Assembly (NCBI GenBank): GCA_910585805.1
Contig: CAJUFB010000106.1
Span: 1-12,496 of the forward strand
Direction of reading: 5' to 3'
Origin: an uncultured Acetatifactor sp.
GTDB lineage: Bacteria; Bacillota; Clostridia; Lachnospirales; Lachnospiraceae
Length of the DNA stretch: 12,496 bases
This document shows positions 1-7,860 of this stretch, piece after piece. The notes beneath the pieces are model-generated. The model worked only from the letters and a program-made list of their open reading frames with translations, was not told the DNA's origin and did not search any database. The stretch's first letter is position 1; each line of letters opens with the position of its first letter. The translations under genes and the position numbers were made by a program.

Positions 1-104
1 AATACTACCAGAATAGGAGACTAATTATAAGACGCCGATTATTTGCCGCTTACCTCCAGTACCCATATTTATCATCCGGATACTGAAATCAGGATTGTAG
101 AGAT

Positions 105-149
105 AAAAATCCCCTCCGAAACCGTTGCCGGCTCCGGAAGGGGATTTTT
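105..149 (-). terminator. Intrinsic terminator of the giant surface-protein gene
   Basis: A perfect 11-bp stem joins AAAAATCCCCT (105-115) to AGGGGATTTTT (139-149), and CCG/CGG (116-118 with 135-137) extends it across a one-base bulge. Read on the minus strand the hairpin starts about 36 nt after the stop codon of the surface-protein gene and ends in a T-run. The A-run on the other arm means it could also stop transcription arriving from the left on the plus strand. Its core is nearly the same as the terminator at 7747-7788. Confidence 0.85.
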
Positions 150-184
150 ACGGATGACTATACTTCCATATTACTTACAGTTTA

Positions 185-3100
185 TCAATTCTCTTTTCTT
201 TTCCTGATATAGCACCATATGCCAAAGAGCAGGATTGCCGCCAATGCTGCCGCCAAACCAACGGTCCTGGCATTTCCGGCATTATCCGCCGCAAAGTCAA
301 TGCTGTCATCATAGGTTTTGGGGCTGACAGGCCCGCTGCCTGCAGGAGCAGACGTCCCGGGATTGCTGTCTCCGGCATTGTCATTTCCAGGGGCATCCGC
401 ATCCTCTCCCGGATCTTCCGTTTCACCGGTTTCATTGAGAATCACATATGTGCTGAATCCGTCGGCAATAAAGGTAACTGCAGTTCTGTCTTCCGTCAGT
501 TCGCTGTATACCTCTTCCCCTTCGCTGCTGCCGTCCGCAAAATGGTAGACCCTGACAGGTCTGCTGTTATCAATCTCTTCCGGAAGCTTCAGGGTAATAA
601 CCATCGGCACATCAAACGCTGCATACCTCTGCCACTCTGTGGGCGGTACATCCCTGGTGCCATAGTACAGACCGAACTCATAAGCCACTGCTGCGCCTGC
701 GTTCAGTCCGGAAGGCACGGATATCTTATTTACCCGTATCTCTCCGTCCATATCCTGCGGCACATTGACTTCCTTATTCACAACCTCTGCTACCGCGTCC
801 ATTCCCTCTTGTACCACGGCAACTCTTCTCCCTGTCAGTTCAGATATTTTCTCATCAATCTGTCTCATGGTGTCCAGGGCTTTGTTCTTCAGCAGGTCTT
901 TTGCCTTCTCAGCCTTCTGTGCCTTATCCGCTGCTGTCACGAAAACACTCTTTACTGTGTCCACAAGTGTTTCCACTGCCGCCGCTTTCTCCTCCGGACT
1001 GTTGGCGGCATTCACATCCCGGAATGCTTCCAGTACATCCTGGAACAGCTGTTTCATCTGCTCACCGGATTCTATGGGGTTCGGAGGCTCTGTCGGGTCA
1101 GGTTCCTCTGTTGTACCGGGTTCCTCTGTCGGACCCGGCTCTTCCGTAGGCGCAGGTTCTTCTGTCGTTCCAGGCTCCTGCGTAGGCGCGGGTTCCTCTG
1201 TCGCTCCTGGTTCCTCCGTCGTTCCTGGCTCTTCTGTCGCTCCTGGTTCCTCCGTCGTTCCTGGCTCTTCTGTCGCTCCTGGTTCTTCCGTCGTTCCTGG
1301 TTCCTCCGTCGTTCCGGGTTCTTCCGTCGTTCCTGGTTCCTCTGTCGTTCCTGGTTCTTCCGTCGTTCCCGGTTCTTCCGTCGTTCCCGGTTCTTCCGTC
1401 GTTCCTGGCTCTTCCGTCGTTCCCGGTTCTTCCGTCGTTCCTGGCTCCTCTGTCGTTCCAGGCTCTTCCGTCGTTCCTGGTTCTTCCGTCGTTCCTGGCT
1501 CCTCTGTCGTTCCAGGTTCTTCCGTCGTTCCCGGCTCTTCCGTCGCTCCAGGTTCTTCCGTCGTTCCTGGCTCCTCTGTCGTTCCTGGTTCTTCTGTCGT
1601 TCCAGGCTCTTCCGTCGTTCCCGGTTCTTCCGTCGTTCCTGGCTCCTCTGTCGTTCCTGGTTCTTCTGTCGTTCCCGGCTCTTCCGTCGTTCCCGGCTCT
1701 TCCGTCGTTCCCGGTTCTTCCGTCGTTCCTGGTTCTTCTGTCGTTCCCGGTTCTTCCGTGGTTCCTGGCTCCTCTGTCGTTCCTGGCTCTTCTGTCGGGC
1801 CGGGTTCCTCTGTCGGGCCGGGTTCCTCTGTCGTTCCGGGTTCCTCCGTTGCTCCGGGTTCCTCTGTCGGGCCAGGTTCCTCCGTTGCTCCGGGTTCTTC
1901 TGTCGGACTCGGCTCCTGCGTCGGCGCCGGTTCCTCTGTCGTTCCAGGCTCTTCCGTATATTTCTCCGCAGCTACTGCAATCTGCAGTTCTGTCGTTGTC
2001 CCGGACAACTCACCCCTATTTAACTTTACTGTAAACACATAGCTTCCGTCAGTTCCCTCCGGATTGTCAGCCGTTCCGGCAACAGCTTCCTCGAATGTAT
2101 CCCCGAAAATCTCCGCAGCAACTCCGTCAAGCTCCAGCTCACCTATCACATTCAGAACTGCCTGCTTCGCGTCTGCTGCCGTTCCAGCTTCCTTCTGGGT
2201 AAGCGTCGGTGCATTGTCACCTGTGAATGCCGCTTCAATGGCTGCCTTCGCCGCATCAATGGCTATGGCATCCTCCGGATACGCTTCCGCAATAATAGTC
2301 ATTGAAAGCTCCGATGTATCCGCAGCTTCCCCTTCCATGCTCAGATGAACGGTAAATCGATAACTGCCATTGGTTCCTGCAGGACTCCCGCTGTCTCCGG
2401 CAACCGCCTGCATAAACGCGCTTTCCGCTGCATCTTTCACTTCCGCAGTCACACCGCCCAGTTCCAGGGTGCCCAGCAGTTCCTGCACCTTCTTCCTGGC
2501 TGCCTCGATGGTCTCTGCTTCCTTCTGGGCTGCCGTTATGGCATCCTCTCCTTCGGCCTTGAACATCTTCTCGATCAAAGCTTTGGCATTTGTTACTTCC
2601 ACTGCGCCCAGTGCATCATTGCAGTAGATCTGGAAATTGTCTATCAATCCGTTGTAATACTCTCCGCTGCCCCAGTTTGCTTTTCCGATCTGGAGGATGC
2701 CTCCTTCGGCGGTGAGAATATCTGTCAGCTGTACGCCGCTGTCCACGCTTGCCCGCTGTTCGCCGTCCACATAAATGGTGGTATTTTCCTTTGTGACCAC
2801 GACATCCACATGCTTCCAGTCAGACGGAGCGTTATTTATGCTGGGACTCCCCGGGCGACCCTGATTATTCAGGAAATAACGCTCTGCCATGAGCAATCCT
2901 GACCTGTCGAGGATTCCCAAATACTTCTCATATCTTCCTACCTGCGCATTTGTGTTGGGCGCGGCATAGAATGTCCATCCTGTATTGCCATTGGCTCCCC
3001 ATTTATTATCGTAGGAAATGGTGATCTCTTTCATTCCCTTCAGAAGCGGCGTGCCGTCTTCCTTTGTCACATTCAGCCAGAAGCTGCTGCTGATGCTCGC

Positions 3101-6100
3101 CGCCTTACCGCTTCCCTCGTAGGAGTCTGCGCTGACAGCGATTCCCTGCACCACAGCTTTGGCTCCGCCGCCTGTGATCTCCTCCGTACCGACATCCAGA
3201 TTTTCAAAGTCAAAGGATGCGATCAATTTCCCCTTCTGAATTTCAGCCGGTTGGTACGCCTTTGCAGGACTAACTGCGATCTCACTGTCCAGAAAATCTT
3301 CGCTGCCCTCCTGTGCCTTTGCCTTCACTTTAAAAGTATAATTTCCGCTTTCCTGCATGTAAGGCCCGTAATATACCGACTGGGTACCGGTACCGTTCTT
3401 TTCAAGGTATTTTTCGGTACCATCCACCAAAACATCATCTTTGTACAGAGCCATCTCATAGCCTGTGATATTCTCTTCGGCCGGGGTACGGAAAGATGCA
3501 TTCATTCCGTTCCAGCTCAGGCTCTGCGGCTCTTCCAGCTTCACACTGTTAAAGGTAATCTCAATCACATACTCCTGTTCAATACCGTCCGCTGATTTTG
3601 TAGTCAGGACAGCACTTCTTTTGGCCCCTTTTCCTGTCCCTGTGCCCTCAAAAGCAACAGAACTGACACCGCTTTCCAGAACGTTTCCATTTTGGCAGAG
3701 CACATTATCACCCAATAAGGTAAAGACAGGCTTCTTCCCGCTCTTCTCAAAGAATGCCTCACCCATCTCCGCTGCAAAAACATTGGTTCCAGCTTGCTGC
3801 TTAAATGTAATGCCGTCCATCTGGAATGACAGCAGCGAGTCCATTTCCACTACTTGCCCATAGATATGGAACTCCGCTATGCTCATGAAGCTGTTTGCTC
3901 CGCTTTCTCCCTTTCTGGGATTGTATAACTTAATATACCGATATGGCACATCTGCATATTCCGCTTTGATATCAATGGTCTGCAGATCATCGGTATTTGC
4001 CGCACCATCGGATATGGTCACCCAGTTCGTACCATCGTTTGACGCATCCATACGTACACCGTTGGTTCTGGAACCAAAGCCCTGCCTGGACTGCAGCGTA
4101 TAGTGATCCAACTTAAGCCCCATACCCTCTTTGAAGTCAATGACAAAGTATGCCTCCGTATTATGCTGCTTGTGACGCCATTCAATAAAGGTACCCGCGT
4201 TTCCGTCCGTAAGGCTCCGAATGTCCTGAAGGATGGCCTCCTGATCCTCTGAATATCCGCCCTGGAGATCACTATATCTGCTGAACTTCAGATACTGTGC
4301 ATATTCGATATAGTCAATTTCACCATCTTCTCTGGAAGGCACCAGCATAACCAATGCCTCCGCCGCTGCTTTCAGCCCCTCAAGCGCCTCTATCATATCC
4401 TGCGTGTATCCGCCCGCTGCTGCTTCCTTTGCCGCTTTAAGCGCGTTTTCATACTGGCGCATACTCGGTTTGGAATAGGTTTGAGAACTGTCATATGCCC
4501 CAACCTTCTCTATCAGCTCATCCAGGCTGCCGCAAACTACCAGATTGCGTTTTTCCACAGTCCATGTATGTCCATCATCCGCAATCAGCAATCCCCTTAT
4601 CTCTCCGGGTGCGGAAATATTAAAGCTGATCTTCCCGCCTGTGCCGGAATAATCCTTATCCAGGGTAACCTTTGTCGCAACAGGGTCATTATCAAAATCA
4701 AAGGTCTCCAGAGTAACTTCATAATCCGTACCTGCCAGCAGATAGTCCGCTGAAACGCCGTCCTTTTCCATGGAGAATACAGGCTGGCTGTAAGCAAAGC
4801 TCACAATCTCAGGCGGTGTATTCTTCTGTCCCGACTCAATGTAATCAATGTCGGCAGCTCCTCCGCTGACCATCAGATATACATTGGAAGAACGGTTGGA
4901 CACCTGGGTCAGGTCGTATTGGAAATGCGCCCACTGACCGTTGGTATTCGGTATCTCCATTTTGAACATGCCGAAATTCCTGTAGACCTCTTCCAGAGAC
5001 ATATTCTCATCATTTTTCATGTCACTGGTCAGGGTGAGCAGGACTTCGCTGTTCGTCCGCATCCGGAAAGATATTGCATCCTTTGACATATCCAGGCGGT
5101 AGAAGGCAATTGCACCATCCTGGAAGGATGCATATTCCGTATCGCCATCCTTTCCTGTCGTGACCGTTCCGCTCACCACCTCATAATCCTCTCCCTGTAC
5201 AGGAGGGACAACGCTCTCCCTGTGGAAATAAGAGCAGATGGTGGAAATCTTCAGATCCGTATTTCCCTCATATACATAGTAGACATCACGATTTCCCTTA
5301 ATCGTGGATACATCTGCCCCCTGAAGGCTGACCGTCATCTCTTTGCCGCCAGTGTAAGGGACATTATAAGTGGCAACCAGCTTCCCTGAACCGGGCGTTC
5401 CTTCATACAGCATCAGCTTCCCTGTTCCTGTCGAAATGATATTCAGCTTCAGGGCGCTGTTTCCCACATCCATATCCATAGAGTCCCAGCCAAAACCGGA
5501 ACCATTCTTCAATACCGCATAATCACCCTCCGCGGTTACATTGTCTTGAATCGGTGCATCATTCACCAGATTGTCCTGGTACGCATAATAATTACCAAAT
5601 GCCATCCAGTCCACATTAGCCGCCAGCTTATAGACATTATTGGAGCCCAGGTAAAGGAATGCAAAAGAATGCTTGCCGCTCAGCGGTTTCGTCATTTTAA
5701 AGGTCTTCGTCTTATAGGTGCTCCACCAGCCAGTGGCGCCGCTCCAGCCTTCGACAACAACCTCGCCTGCATCAATTTCTTCCCTGGTCAGTTTCGTCCA
5801 GTCCGCTACCTCTACATTGTCAAGCAGCACCACCTTGAACAAAGTCCCTTCTGCAGAGTTGCTGGCAGACGTAAGGATAAAGGTATCCAAATCCGTTGTA
5901 CCTAAATCATAATCTTTAAACCACAAATAATCGTCCGCATAATTATTGTTGGTAACTTTCCTGGTACCTACCTCATCCGTATAATACTCCGAAGAAGGCG
6001 TATACTGATCCGCCATTCTTCCGGCATACGCACCGGTATGGCTCATGGCCTGAATACGTCCTGAACCGGCTGTATTGGTCTCATATCCGGGCTTATCCTT

Positions 6101-7606
6101 CTTCTGGGGCGGTCCCTGGGCTTCCCCTGTCTTTGCCGATGCCGGTGCAATCAACAGGGATGCATTTGTAATGGCGTCACCCTCGCCGGATGTATCATCT
6201 GCCATCGCCTGTGCCTCGGCCACATACTTATATTCCGGATTACTGCTGTCCTGGAACATATTATAATGATAATACAGGACTCCGGAACCACCCAGCCTGA
6301 ACCTTCCGCCATGTGATATGGTCGTCCACCAGCCGGGGCTGTTGTCTGATCCGGATATGCCGGGACAGTCTTCGTAGTTGCTGCTGTTGCCATGTGCAAT
6401 AGGATACCACTTCACCTCATATCCCAGATTATATTTATAGTAATAGTTGGCTCCTTTCAGAAGCCTGTTATCAAGGAATTCAAAAAGATCTGTTCCTCCT
6501 GTGTTCACAATCTGCCCGTTCTCATTTATCTTTGTTCCCTGTACATAAGCAGTCTGGGCTATACCGCAGGTAATACTCAGTCCCGCCAGTGCATGGGGCT
6601 GGTCACGTCCCATCTCCGCCCATTGAATCTGCTGCTCATTTTCGGGCACATTAACCAGCTTCAGCTCCCCGTTGTCCAGCGCGTCCAGATCCACTGTAAC
6701 ATCCGTCAGACGCGCCTGCCACTTAATGGAGGCATCCGCAAAATGGAATGCCGCCTTACTGTTCACTGTGGCACGCTCAATGACCATCTCGTACATATCC
6801 GGATCACTCTGGAATATGGCACTTGCTATCATCGCCTGAAAGGTAAACGCTGTCTGATTCATCCACTTATCCGTACGGTCATACAGAGGATAAGCCATCT
6901 TCAACAGTTCTGTATACTTCCGCGTATCCTCCTCCGTCCAACCATTCTCATAGTTTACGGAAGGGGAAGCATACCGAAGAAGCTCCGCAGCAAAGGTAAG
7001 CTTATTCAGAACCATGCCTGCTGTAATAATGTCAGCGCTCCAGCCATATCCTCCGTCCTGCTCGGTTTTAAACTTTTCCGCATCGTAGGATTCGCTGTAG
7101 GATCTGACAATGTCCACTGCAATGTCAAAATAATCCTTATCTCCTGTCACCCACCACATCACGGACTGTACATAGGCAGCATTGGCATCCTGCCTGTCCG
7201 AATTTCCTATGTAGGAATGCGTCCGGTCCTTATTGGTATTCTCATACTCCTTACTCGCAATAGACTGTTCGCGAAATGCCTCAAATGCACTGAACCATGG
7301 GTCATACCCCTCATGGATCATCTGACGCATCAAGTCAAAATTATCCTTTTTGGCAAAAATGCCCGGATGGGTAAAAACCACCTCCACACCCTCGCTCCCG
7401 TCTTCCGGGGAAGTATGCGTGGTTACCTTCTCCTCCGTAATCTGCGGAAGCCCGTCCCAGTTAATAATGGAATTGTCCGCCGGGTTTTCTTCCGTTGGCT
7501 GGGCATGTACTTTTACCCCCCCAGGACTCCATGAAACCGCCATCGCCACCGCCAGAATGACAGTCAGCAGGCGTCTCCATGCCGCATGAGCTTTTTTTCG
7601 CTTCAT
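185..7606 (-). CDS. Giant secreted, membrane/wall-anchored modular protein with alginate-lyase-like domain
   Basis: The protein has 2473 residues. ATG 7606 is chosen because AGGAGG (7614-7619) lies 7 nt upstream and a classic signal peptide follows (basic MKRKK, hydrophobic core, likely cleavage after A35 in VHA). Modules, with approximate residues: 80-490 alginate-lyase-like alpha/alpha toroid (HPGIF start, EMGRDQPH 331-338, LLKG..YYYKYNLGYEV); 513-675, 683-796 and 804-923 CBM6-like beta-sandwiches (the first ends NVDWMAF); 929-1024 Ig-like; 1027-1088 FIVAR-like; 1095-1252 discoidin-like (F5/8 type C); 1255-1354 beta-rich; 1355-1454 FN3-like; 1459-1666 LamG-like; 1670-1885 two copies of an unnamed domain; 1884-2175 TEEPGT stalk; 2183-2256 helical; 2258-2389 beta domain; 2428-2433 SPKTYD; 2449-2467 transmembrane; RKRKEN tail. 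The likely role is surface binding and perhaps eliminative cleavage of a uronate-containing glycan; family-level assignment is fairly sure, substrate unknown. It has its own promoter and terminator. Confidence 0.93.
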   Translation of the reverse strand: MKRKKAHAAWRRLLTVILAVAMAVSWSPGGVKVHAQPTEENPADNSIINWDGLPQITEEKVTTHTSPEDGSEGVEVVFTHPGIFAKKDNFDLMRQMIHEGYDPWFSAFEAFREQSIASKEYENTNKDRTHSYIGNSDRQDANAAYVQSVMWWVTGDKDYFDIAVDIVRSYSESYDAEKFKTEQDGGYGWSADIITAGMVLNKLTFAAELLRYASPSVNYENGWTEEDTRKYTELLKMAYPLYDRTDKWMNQTAFTFQAMIASAIFQSDPDMYEMVIERATVNSKAAFHFADASIKWQARLTDVTVDLDALDNGELKLVNVPENEQQIQWAEMGRDQPHALAGLSITCGIAQTAYVQGTKINENGQIVNTGGTDLFEFLDNRLLKGANYYYKYNLGYEVKWYPIAHGNSSNYEDCPGISGSDNSPGWWTTISHGGRFRLGGSGVLYYHYNMFQDSSNPEYKYVAEAQAMADDTSGEGDAITNASLLIAPASAKTGEAQGPPQKKDKPGYETNTAGSGRIQAMSHTGAYAGRMADQYTPSSEYYTDEVGTRKVTNNNYADDYLWFKDYDLGTTDLDTFILTSASNSAEGTLFKVVLLDNVEVADWTKLTREEIDAGEVVVEGWSGATGWWSTYKTKTFKMTKPLSGKHSFAFLYLGSNNVYKLAANVDWMAFGNYYAYQDNLVNDAPIQDNVTAEGDYAVLKNGSGFGWDSMDMDVGNSALKLNIISTGTGKLMLYEGTPGSGKLVATYNVPYTGGKEMTVSLQGADVSTIKGNRDVYYVYEGNTDLKISTICSYFHRESVVPPVQGEDYEVVSGTVTTGKDGDTEYASFQDGAIAFYRLDMSKDAISFRMRTNSEVLLTLTSDMKNDENMSLEEVYRNFGMFKMEIPNTNGQWAHFQYDLTQVSNRSSNVYLMVSGGAADIDYIESGQKNTPPEIVSFAYSQPVFSMEKDGVSADYLLAGTDYEVTLETFDFDNDPVATKVTLDKDYSGTGGKISFNISAPGEIRGLLIADDGHTWTVEKRNLVVCGSLDELIEKVGAYDSSQTYSKPSMRQYENALKAAKEAAAGGYTQDMIEALEGLKAAAEALVMLVPSREDGEIDYIEYAQYLKFSRYSDLQGGYSEDQEAILQDIRSLTDGNAGTFIEWRHKQHNTEAYFVIDFKEGMGLKLDHYTLQSRQGFGSRTNGVRMDASNDGTNWVTISDGAANTDDLQTIDIKAEYADVPYRYIKLYNPRKGESGANSFMSIAEFHIYGQVVEMDSLLSFQMDGITFKQQAGTNVFAAEMGEAFFEKSGKKPVFTLLGDNVLCQNGNVLESGVSSVAFEGTGTGKGAKRSAVLTTKSADGIEQEYVIEITFNSVKLEEPQSLSWNGMNASFRTPAEENITGYEMALYKDDVLVDGTEKYLEKNGTGTQSVYYGPYMQESGNYTFKVKAKAQEGSEDFLDSEIAVSPAKAYQPAEIQKGKLIASFDFENLDVGTEEITGGGAKAVVQGIAVSADSYEGSGKAASISSSFWLNVTKEDGTPLLKGMKEITISYDNKWGANGNTGWTFYAAPNTNAQVGRYEKYLGILDRSGLLMAERYFLNNQGRPGSPSINNAPSDWKHVDVVVTKENTTIYVDGEQRASVDSGVQLTDILTAEGGILQIGKANWGSGEYYNGLIDNFQIYCNDALGAVEVTNAKALIEKMFKAEGEDAITAAQKEAETIEAARKKVQELLGTLELGGVTAEVKDAAESAFMQAVAGDSGSPAGTNGSYRFTVHLSMEGEAADTSELSMTIIAEAYPEDAIAIDAAKAAIEAAFTGDNAPTLTQKEAGTAADAKQAVLNVIGELELDGVAAEIFGDTFEEAVAGTADNPEGTDGSYVFTVKLNRGELSGTTTELQIAVAAEKYTEEPGTTEEPAPTQEPSPTEEPGATEEPGPTEEPGATEEPGTTEEPGPTEEPGPTEEPGTTEEPGTTEEPGTTEEPGTTEEPGTTEEPGTTEEPGTTEEPGTTEEPGTTEEPGTTEEPGTTEEPGTTEEPGTTEEPGATEEPGTTEEPGTTEEPGTTEEPGTTEEPGTTEEPGTTEEPGTTEEPGTTEEPGTTEEPGTTEEPGTTEEPGTTEEPGTTEEPGTTEEPGATEEPGTTEEPGATEEPGTTEEPGATEEPAPTQEPGTTEEPAPTEEPGPTEEPGTTEEPDPTEPPNPIESGEQMKQLFQDVLEAFRDVNAANSPEEKAAAVETLVDTVKSVFVTAADKAQKAEKAKDLLKNKALDTMRQIDEKISELTGRRVAVVQEGMDAVAEVVNKEVNVPQDMDGEIRVNKISVPSGLNAGAAVAYEFGLYYGTRDVPPTEWQRYAAFDVPMVITLKLPEEIDNSRPVRVYHFADGSSEGEEVYSELTEDRTAVTFIADGFSTYVILNETGETEDPGEDADAPGNDNAGDSNPGTSAPAGSGPVSPKTYDDSIDFAADNAGNARTVGLAAALAAILLFGIWCYIRKRKEN
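1085..1957 (-). repeat. 18-bp tandem repeat encoding about 48 TEEPGT hexapeptides
   Basis: An uninterrupted in-frame array spans about 873 bp, with an 18-bp unit that reads GGTTCTTCCGTCGTTCCT on the plus strand. It encodes TEEPGT, with A, P, S or D variants concentrated near both ends (for example APTQEP) and near-pure TEEPGT in the middle. Third positions vary while the peptide stays constant. A GGCTCCTCTGTC-type unit recurs at 1443, 1497, 1569 and 1641, spaced 54, 72 and 72 bp apart, which points to duplication of multi-unit blocks. The Pro/Thr/Glu-rich peptide is expected to form an extended acidic stalk that holds the binding modules away from the envelope. Confidence 0.95.
1952..2600 (-). 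repeat. Two tandem copies of an about 105-residue domain
   Basis: Within the giant protein, residues about 1670-1775 and 1778-1885 are homologous. Both begin with an AKA.IE helix, contain GTLELGGV or GELELDGV, then AVAG with an N/D-GSY.FTV strand, and end in an (A)EAYPED or AEKYTEE strand just before the stalk. The pattern looks like an alpha-helix pair followed by a beta-sandwich half. I do not recognise a named family. The copies differ enough to be an old duplication, unlike the young hexapeptide array beside them. Confidence 0.75.
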
Positions 7607-7613
7607 TTTCCTA

Positions 7614-7619
7614 CCTCCT
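7614..7619 (-). promoter_or_regulatory. Ribosome binding site that fixes the start of the giant protein
   Basis: The minus strand reads AGGAGG, 7 nt before ATG 7606. The in-frame ATG 63 nt further upstream (7669) has no Shine-Dalgarno sequence, and its extra 21 residues would sit ahead of the signal peptide. The inner start is therefore preferred. Confidence 0.92.
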
Positions 7620-7673
7620 TTTCTTCCGGATGTCCCTTCCTCTTCTGCAACACCCGAAAATCTTATCATTTTG

Positions 7674-7702
7674 ATTATCCCATATCACCCTGGCCGGAAA
7701 AA
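7674..7702 (-). promoter_or_regulatory. Candidate promoter of the giant surface-protein gene (extended -10)
   Basis: On the minus strand TGG precedes GATAAT (7679-7674), giving an extended -10 (TGn) box. The hexamer 17 bp upstream is TTTTTC (7702-7697), a poor -35, so the promoter would rely on the extended -10 or on an activator. Predicted transcription start is near 7667, leaving a 5' leader of about 60 nt. Support comes from the shared element at 7723-7734, spaced exactly as in the GH43 promoter. Confidence 0.45.
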
Positions 7703-7722
7703 GAATAATAATGCTTGAAAAC

Positions 7723-7734
7723 GGGTAATTTTTT
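7723..7734 (-). promoter_or_regulatory. Shared upstream element, copy 1 (AAAAAATTACCC)
   Basis: The minus strand reads AAAAAATTACCC, with 43 bp between it and the predicted -10 of the giant-protein gene. The same 12-mer occurs at 11309-11320 with the same 43-bp gap to the GH43 -10 box. It could be an activator site or an UP-like A-tract at about -56 to -67. It also borders the T-rich tail of the GH51 terminator, so part of the A/T content may have another cause. Confidence 0.4.
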
Positions 7735-7746
7735 ATAAAAAGCGAA

Positions 7747-7788
7747 AATGCCCCTTCCGAAACCATTCCCGGCTCCGGAAGGGGCATT
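7747..7788 (-). terminator. Intrinsic terminator of the GH43-GH51 operon
   Basis: A perfect 13-bp stem joins AATGCCCCTTCCG (7747-7759) to CGGAAGGGGCATT (7776-7788) with a 16-nt loop. On the minus strand it begins about 72 nt after the GH51 stop codon and is followed by TTTTCGCTTTTT. This separates the arabinosidase operon from the giant-protein gene, although the promoter of that gene starts almost at once. Confidence 0.85.
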
Positions 7789-7860
7789 CCCGGTGCAAAG
7801 CATCCTCCCCTCCACACAAGGGATATCCGCTTCCATCCATATATTTCGTCTATTCCCGTC

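Noticed and set aside
24..29. TATAAT on the minus strand near the left edge
   Set aside because: The hexamer 16-17 bp upstream (TAAGCG or AAGCGG) does not resemble a -35 box and no downstream gene is visible in the window.
1085..1957. CRISPR array
   Set aside because: Units are 18 bp, contiguous and in frame with no spacers; this is a coding tandem repeat.
542..2042. Long plus-strand ORFs (493 and 425 codons) with RRS or VVPGSS repeats
   Set aside because: They are mirror frames of the 18-bp repeat that encodes TEEPGT; the period is a multiple of three, so all frames stay open. The minus-strand frame belongs to a clear 2473-residue protein with a signal peptide.
7607..7669. Earlier ATG (7669) for the giant protein
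   Set aside because: It has no Shine-Dalgarno sequence, lies next to the predicted transcription start, and would bury the signal peptide 21 residues in.
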